Positions 61,093-64,000 of a stretch of 64,000 bases of DNA are shown here, piece after piece. Position 1 is the first letter of the stretch. Every line of letters begins with the position of its first letter. Under the pieces are notes generated by a model. It was not told where the DNA came from. It ran no database searches and worked only from the letters and a program-made list of their open reading frames with translations. The stretch is from Rhizobiaceae bacterium (GTDB lineage Bacteria; Pseudomonadota; Alphaproteobacteria; Rhizobiales; Rhizobiaceae), in contig JARGOF010000001.1 of assembly GCA_029212415.1 (NCBI GenBank), positions 186,001 through 250,000 of the forward strand, in the 5' to 3' direction. Made by a program: the position numbers and the translations under genes.

Positions 61093-61125
61093 AAGCCGCT
61101 GAGGAACCTTCCCGGCGGTTTTTTT
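61093..61125 (+). terminator. trp attenuator terminator
   Basis: CCGC (from 61096) with downstream G/T and G-C pairs closes on the CCCGGCGG segment (61111-61118), followed by seven T residues (61119-61125). It lies between trpL and trpE(G) and is the transcription-stopping arm of the attenuator. The upstream GTGTACACACAC run may take part in the alternative stem. Confidence 0.75.
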
Positions 61126-61159
61126 ATGCCGGGACTTCAGAGATTGAGGATCGGACAAG

Positions 61160-63340
61160 ATGACGACCACCCAGAAGAACAACCCGGATATTTTTGCGAC
61201 ACGCGGTGGTGTGGAGATCAGCCGCAGCCGGTCTGAAACGCCCTATGCCGGTGCAATTGACGCCTATGTGGATGGGCTTGATACCCGCCGTGGCGCTGTT
61301 TTCTCTTCCAATTATGAGTATCCTGGCCGTTACACGCGCTGGGACACGGCCATTATCGACCCGCCGATTTCGATCATCGCCAAGGGCCGTGATATGCGCC
61401 TCGAAGCGTACAATGAGCGTGGTGAGGCGCTGCTGGCGATCATCGCGCGGCGTCTTGACCGACTGAGCGAGATCACAATCGGAACGCGTGACGCCGTCAA
61501 AATCACTTTGACCGTCGACACGCCGTCGCGCGCCATTACCGAAGAAGAACGCTCACGGGTGCCCACCGTGTTTTCCGTCCTGCGGGCCATCACGGATCTC
61601 TTCTATACGACCGAAGACAGCAATCTCGGCCTCTATGGGGCTTTTGGTTATGATCTGGCCTTTCAGTTCGACAATGTGCCCGAGCATATGGACCGGCCTG
61701 ATGATCAACGCGATCTGGTGCTTTTCCTGCCCGACGAAATTCTTGTCGTTGACCATTATTTGGCCCAGGCATGGATTGATCACTACGAATTTTCACGCCG
61801 TGACCAAAGCACGATCGGCAAGGCCCGTGACAGTGAATCGGCGCCATTCACGCCATCCGAGGAAACGCCACCGCGCTCTGACCACAGGCCCGGCGAATAT
61901 GCAGCGCTGGTGAGCAAGGCGCGCGAAAGTTTCAAGCGCGGCGACCTGTTTGAAGTGGTCCCCGGTCAAATGTTCATGGAACAATGCACGGGCCAGCCGT
62001 CTGCCATTGCCCGGCGCTTGAAAACAACCAACCCGTCACCCTATTCGTTCTTCATCAATCTGGGAGAACGGGAATATCTGATCGGCGCATCGCCTGAAAT
62101 GTTCGTGCGGGTCAATGGCCGCCGGGTGGAAACCTGCCCGATCTCCGGGACGATCAAACGCGGTGATGACGCGATTTCGGATTCGGAACAGATCCTCAAA
62201 TTGCTGAATTCCAAAAAGGACGAATCCGAACTGACCATGTGTTCGGATGTCGACCGCAATGACAAGAGCCGGGTCTGTGTTCCCGGTTCCGTGCGGGTGA
62301 TCGGTCGCAGGCAGATCGAGATGTATTCCCGGTTGATCCATACGGTCGACCATATCGAGGGACGGTTGCGCGATGGCATGGATGCCTTTGACGCCTTCCT
62401 CAGTCATGCCTGGGCGGTCACTGTCACCGGTGCGCCGAAATTATGGGCCATGCGCTTTATTGAAGAAAATGAGAAAAGCCCGCGTGCCTGGTATGGCGGG
62501 GCGATCGGCATGGTCAATTTCAACGGTGACATGAACACCGGGCTGACATTGCGCACCATCCGCATCAAGGACGGGATTGCGCAGGTTCGCGCCGGTGCGA
62601 CATTGCTCTATGATTCGGTTCCTGAAGAAGAGGAAGCGGAGACTGAACTCAAGGCCTCGGCCATGCTGATGGCCATTCGCGAGGCGGGCAAAAGCAATGC
62701 AGCGGCTGCTGGCCGCGACGCTGCCTCCGTCGGTCAGGGGGTGCGCATATTGCTGGTGGATCACGAGGATTCCTTCGTCCATACGCTGGCAAATTATTTC
62801 CGCCAGACCGGTGCCACAGTGACGACCATGCGCTCGCCGATCTCGGACGAAGTCTTTGACAAGGTGGATCCAGATCTTGTGGTTCTGTCTCCGGGGCCCG
62901 GCAGGCCGAAGGACTTTGAGTGCAAGGCGACGATCAGGAAGGTGCGGGCGCGCGGCCTGCCGCTGTTTGGCGTGTGTCTTGGCCTGCAGGCCATCACCGA
63001 GGCTTTCGGTGGCGAGTTGCGCACCTTGGCAGTGCCGATGCATGGCAAGCCGTCGCGCATCAGGATCAATGATCCGGGACGGGTTTTCTCCGGGCTTGGC
63101 AAGGAAGCAACCGTCGGGCGCTATCATTCGATTTTTGCCGATCCTTCGACTCTTTCACAAGATTTCATGATTACCGCTGAAAGCGAAGATGGTGTCATCA
63201 TGGGAATTGAGCACCAATCCGAGCCTATTGCGGCGGTCCAGTTCCATCCCGAATCCATCATGACGCTGGGGCAGGATGCGGGCATGAGAATGATCGAGAA
63301 TGTCGTTGCTCATCTGGCGCGCCGCGAGGCTTCTGGCTGA
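61160..63340 (+). CDS. trpE: Fused anthranilate synthase, TrpE-TrpG
   Basis: A 726-residue bifunctional enzyme making anthranilate from chorismate and glutamine. Residues 1 to about 515 are the chorismate-binding TrpE part ([20 protein letters not shown] near the Trp-binding site; [60 protein letters not shown]). Residues about 527-726 are the glutamine amidotransferase: [17 protein letters not shown], nucleophile Cys about 605 in [15 protein letters not shown], and HPES near 695. The fusion is typical of Hyphomicrobiales and the gene is often named trpE(G). It is controlled by the trpL attenuator. Confidence 0.95.
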   Translation: MTTTQKNNPDIFATRGGVEISRSRSETPYAGAIDAYVDGLDTRRGAVFSSNYEYPGRYTRWDTAIIDPPISIIAKGRDMRLEAYNERGEALLAIIARRLDRLSEITIGTRDAVKITLTVDTPSRAITEEERSRVPTVFSVLRAITDLFYTTEDSNLGLYGAFGYDLAFQFDNVPEHMDRPDDQRDLVLFLPDEILVVDHYLAQAWIDHYEFSRRDQSTIGKARDSESAPFTPSEETPPRSDHRPGEYAALVSKARESFKRGDLFEVVPGQMFMEQCTGQPSAIARRLKTTNPSPYSFFINLGEREYLIGASPEMFVRVNGRRVETCPISGTIKRGDDAISDSEQILKLLNSKKDESELTMCSDVDRNDKSRVCVPGSVRVIGRRQIEMYSRLIHTVDHIEGRLRDGMDAFDAFLSHAWAVTVTGAPKLWAMRFIEENEKSPRAWYGGAIGMVNFNGDMNTGLTLRTIRIKDGIAQVRAGATLLYDSVPEEEEAETELKASAMLMAIREAGKSNAAAAGRDAASVGQGVRILLVDHEDSFVHTLANYFRQTGATVTTMRSPISDEVFDKVDPDLVVLSPGPGRPKDFECKATIRKVRARGLPLFGVCLGLQAITEAFGGELRTLAVPMHGKPSRIRINDPGRVFSGLGKEATVGRYHSIFADPSTLSQDFMITAESEDGVIMGIEHQSEPIAAVQFHPESIMTLGQDAGMRMIENVVAHLARREASG

Positions 63341-63427
63341 GCATCTGTTGTCTGAGTGCTGGGTGCGATTGATCATGGCAGGCAAAACATTGTTGCCGTA
63401 TCGGAAAGTCGGGTCTATAACGGGGCC

Positions 63428-63550
63428 ATGAACAAGAACGTGATCGCCAGTTTTGAAAACACTCAGGACAGCTGCGCCCCGGTGCAGTCGGTGTTTTTGT
63501 GCGATCTATTGCTCCTTCTCAGCCTTACTGGCGATCGTCGGGCTCGATAG
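63428..63550 (+). CDS. leuL: leu leader peptide
   Basis: A 40-codon ORF ending in CDLLLLLSLTGDRRAR. Codons CTA TTG CTC CTT CTC AGC CTT (63506-63526) give six Leu in seven codons, several of them poorly used in this sequence. It lies upstream of leuA, and a terminator-like stem starts directly after its stop. The ATG at 63428 has no strong ribosome site, so a shorter peptide from GTG 63482 or 63491 is possible; the Leu run is the reason for calling it. It would sense charged tRNA-Leu. Confidence 0.75.
   Translation: MNKNVIASFENTQDSCAPVQSVFLCDLLLLLSLTGDRRAR

Positions 63551-64000
<450 letters not shown>

Overview
The window looks like chromosomal DNA of an alphaproteobacterium of the order Hyphomicrobiales (Rhizobiales). 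The evidence is a fused TrpE-TrpG anthranilate synthase preceded by a Trp-Trp-Trp leader peptide, the choXWV/betI choline genes, an IalB-family protein, a SqrR/BigR-type persulfide sensor and a cyanide-insensitive-type cytochrome bd. I cannot fix the genus. I see no rRNA, tRNA, CRISPR array, insertion sequence or phage gene. Genes are densely packed, often with 1-4 nt overlaps.

Layout. (1) 0.1-16.6 kb is carbohydrate-acid and sugar catabolism: an XRE-cupin regulator, a polyol/aldonate Zn-dehydrogenase, a GntR regulator divergent from uxuA-uxuB (a palindromic operator lies between them), then a LacI regulator divergent from a nine-gene operon (two SDRs, Gfo/Idh dehydrogenase, TIM-barrel isomerase, ribose-type ABC importer with two permeases, second Gfo/Idh dehydrogenase). 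(2) 16.6-22.7 kb: a LysR regulator divergent from a styrene/indole-monooxygenase-like operon (StyA-like, EthD-like, flavin reductase, aldehyde dehydrogenase), followed convergently by an altronate dehydratase. (3) 22.8-25.8 kb: a TetR-controlled operon (DUF1348, PPOX-family and exported alpha/beta-hydrolase genes) with three matching operator sites. (4) 25.8-38.6 kb: SH3-domain protein, phasin with a histone-like tail, orphan TRAP binding protein, YHS protein, gamma-glutamyltransferase plus membrane protein, cytochrome bd (with a 49-residue third subunit), IalB protein and persulfide dioxygenase. (5) 38.6-46.9 kb: amine oxidase, SDR/phosphotransferase/SDR operon, SqrR-like ArsR coupled to a nucleoside hydrolase, HugZ-like protein, CaiB/BaiF racemase and a hydroxyacyl-CoA dehydrogenase, i.e. 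acyl-CoA metabolism. (6) 47-50.8 kb: choline importer choXWV divergent from betI. (7) 50.9-52 kb: thymidine kinase and cytochrome c. (8) 52.3-58.9 kb: five tightly packed genes of unknown function around an AAA+ ATPase and a DUF2333 membrane protein; this is the best candidate for an undescribed system. (9) 59-64 kb: fhs, the trpL/trpE(G) attenuation unit, and a leucine leader with attenuator before leuA, which runs off the right edge.

Functionally, the left third feeds sugar acids to 2-keto-3-deoxygluconate and imports and oxidises a sugar or glycoside. The middle handles aromatics/xenobiotics, respiration and sulfide/persulfide. The right end holds osmolyte uptake and biosynthesis controlled by ribosome-stalling attenuators.
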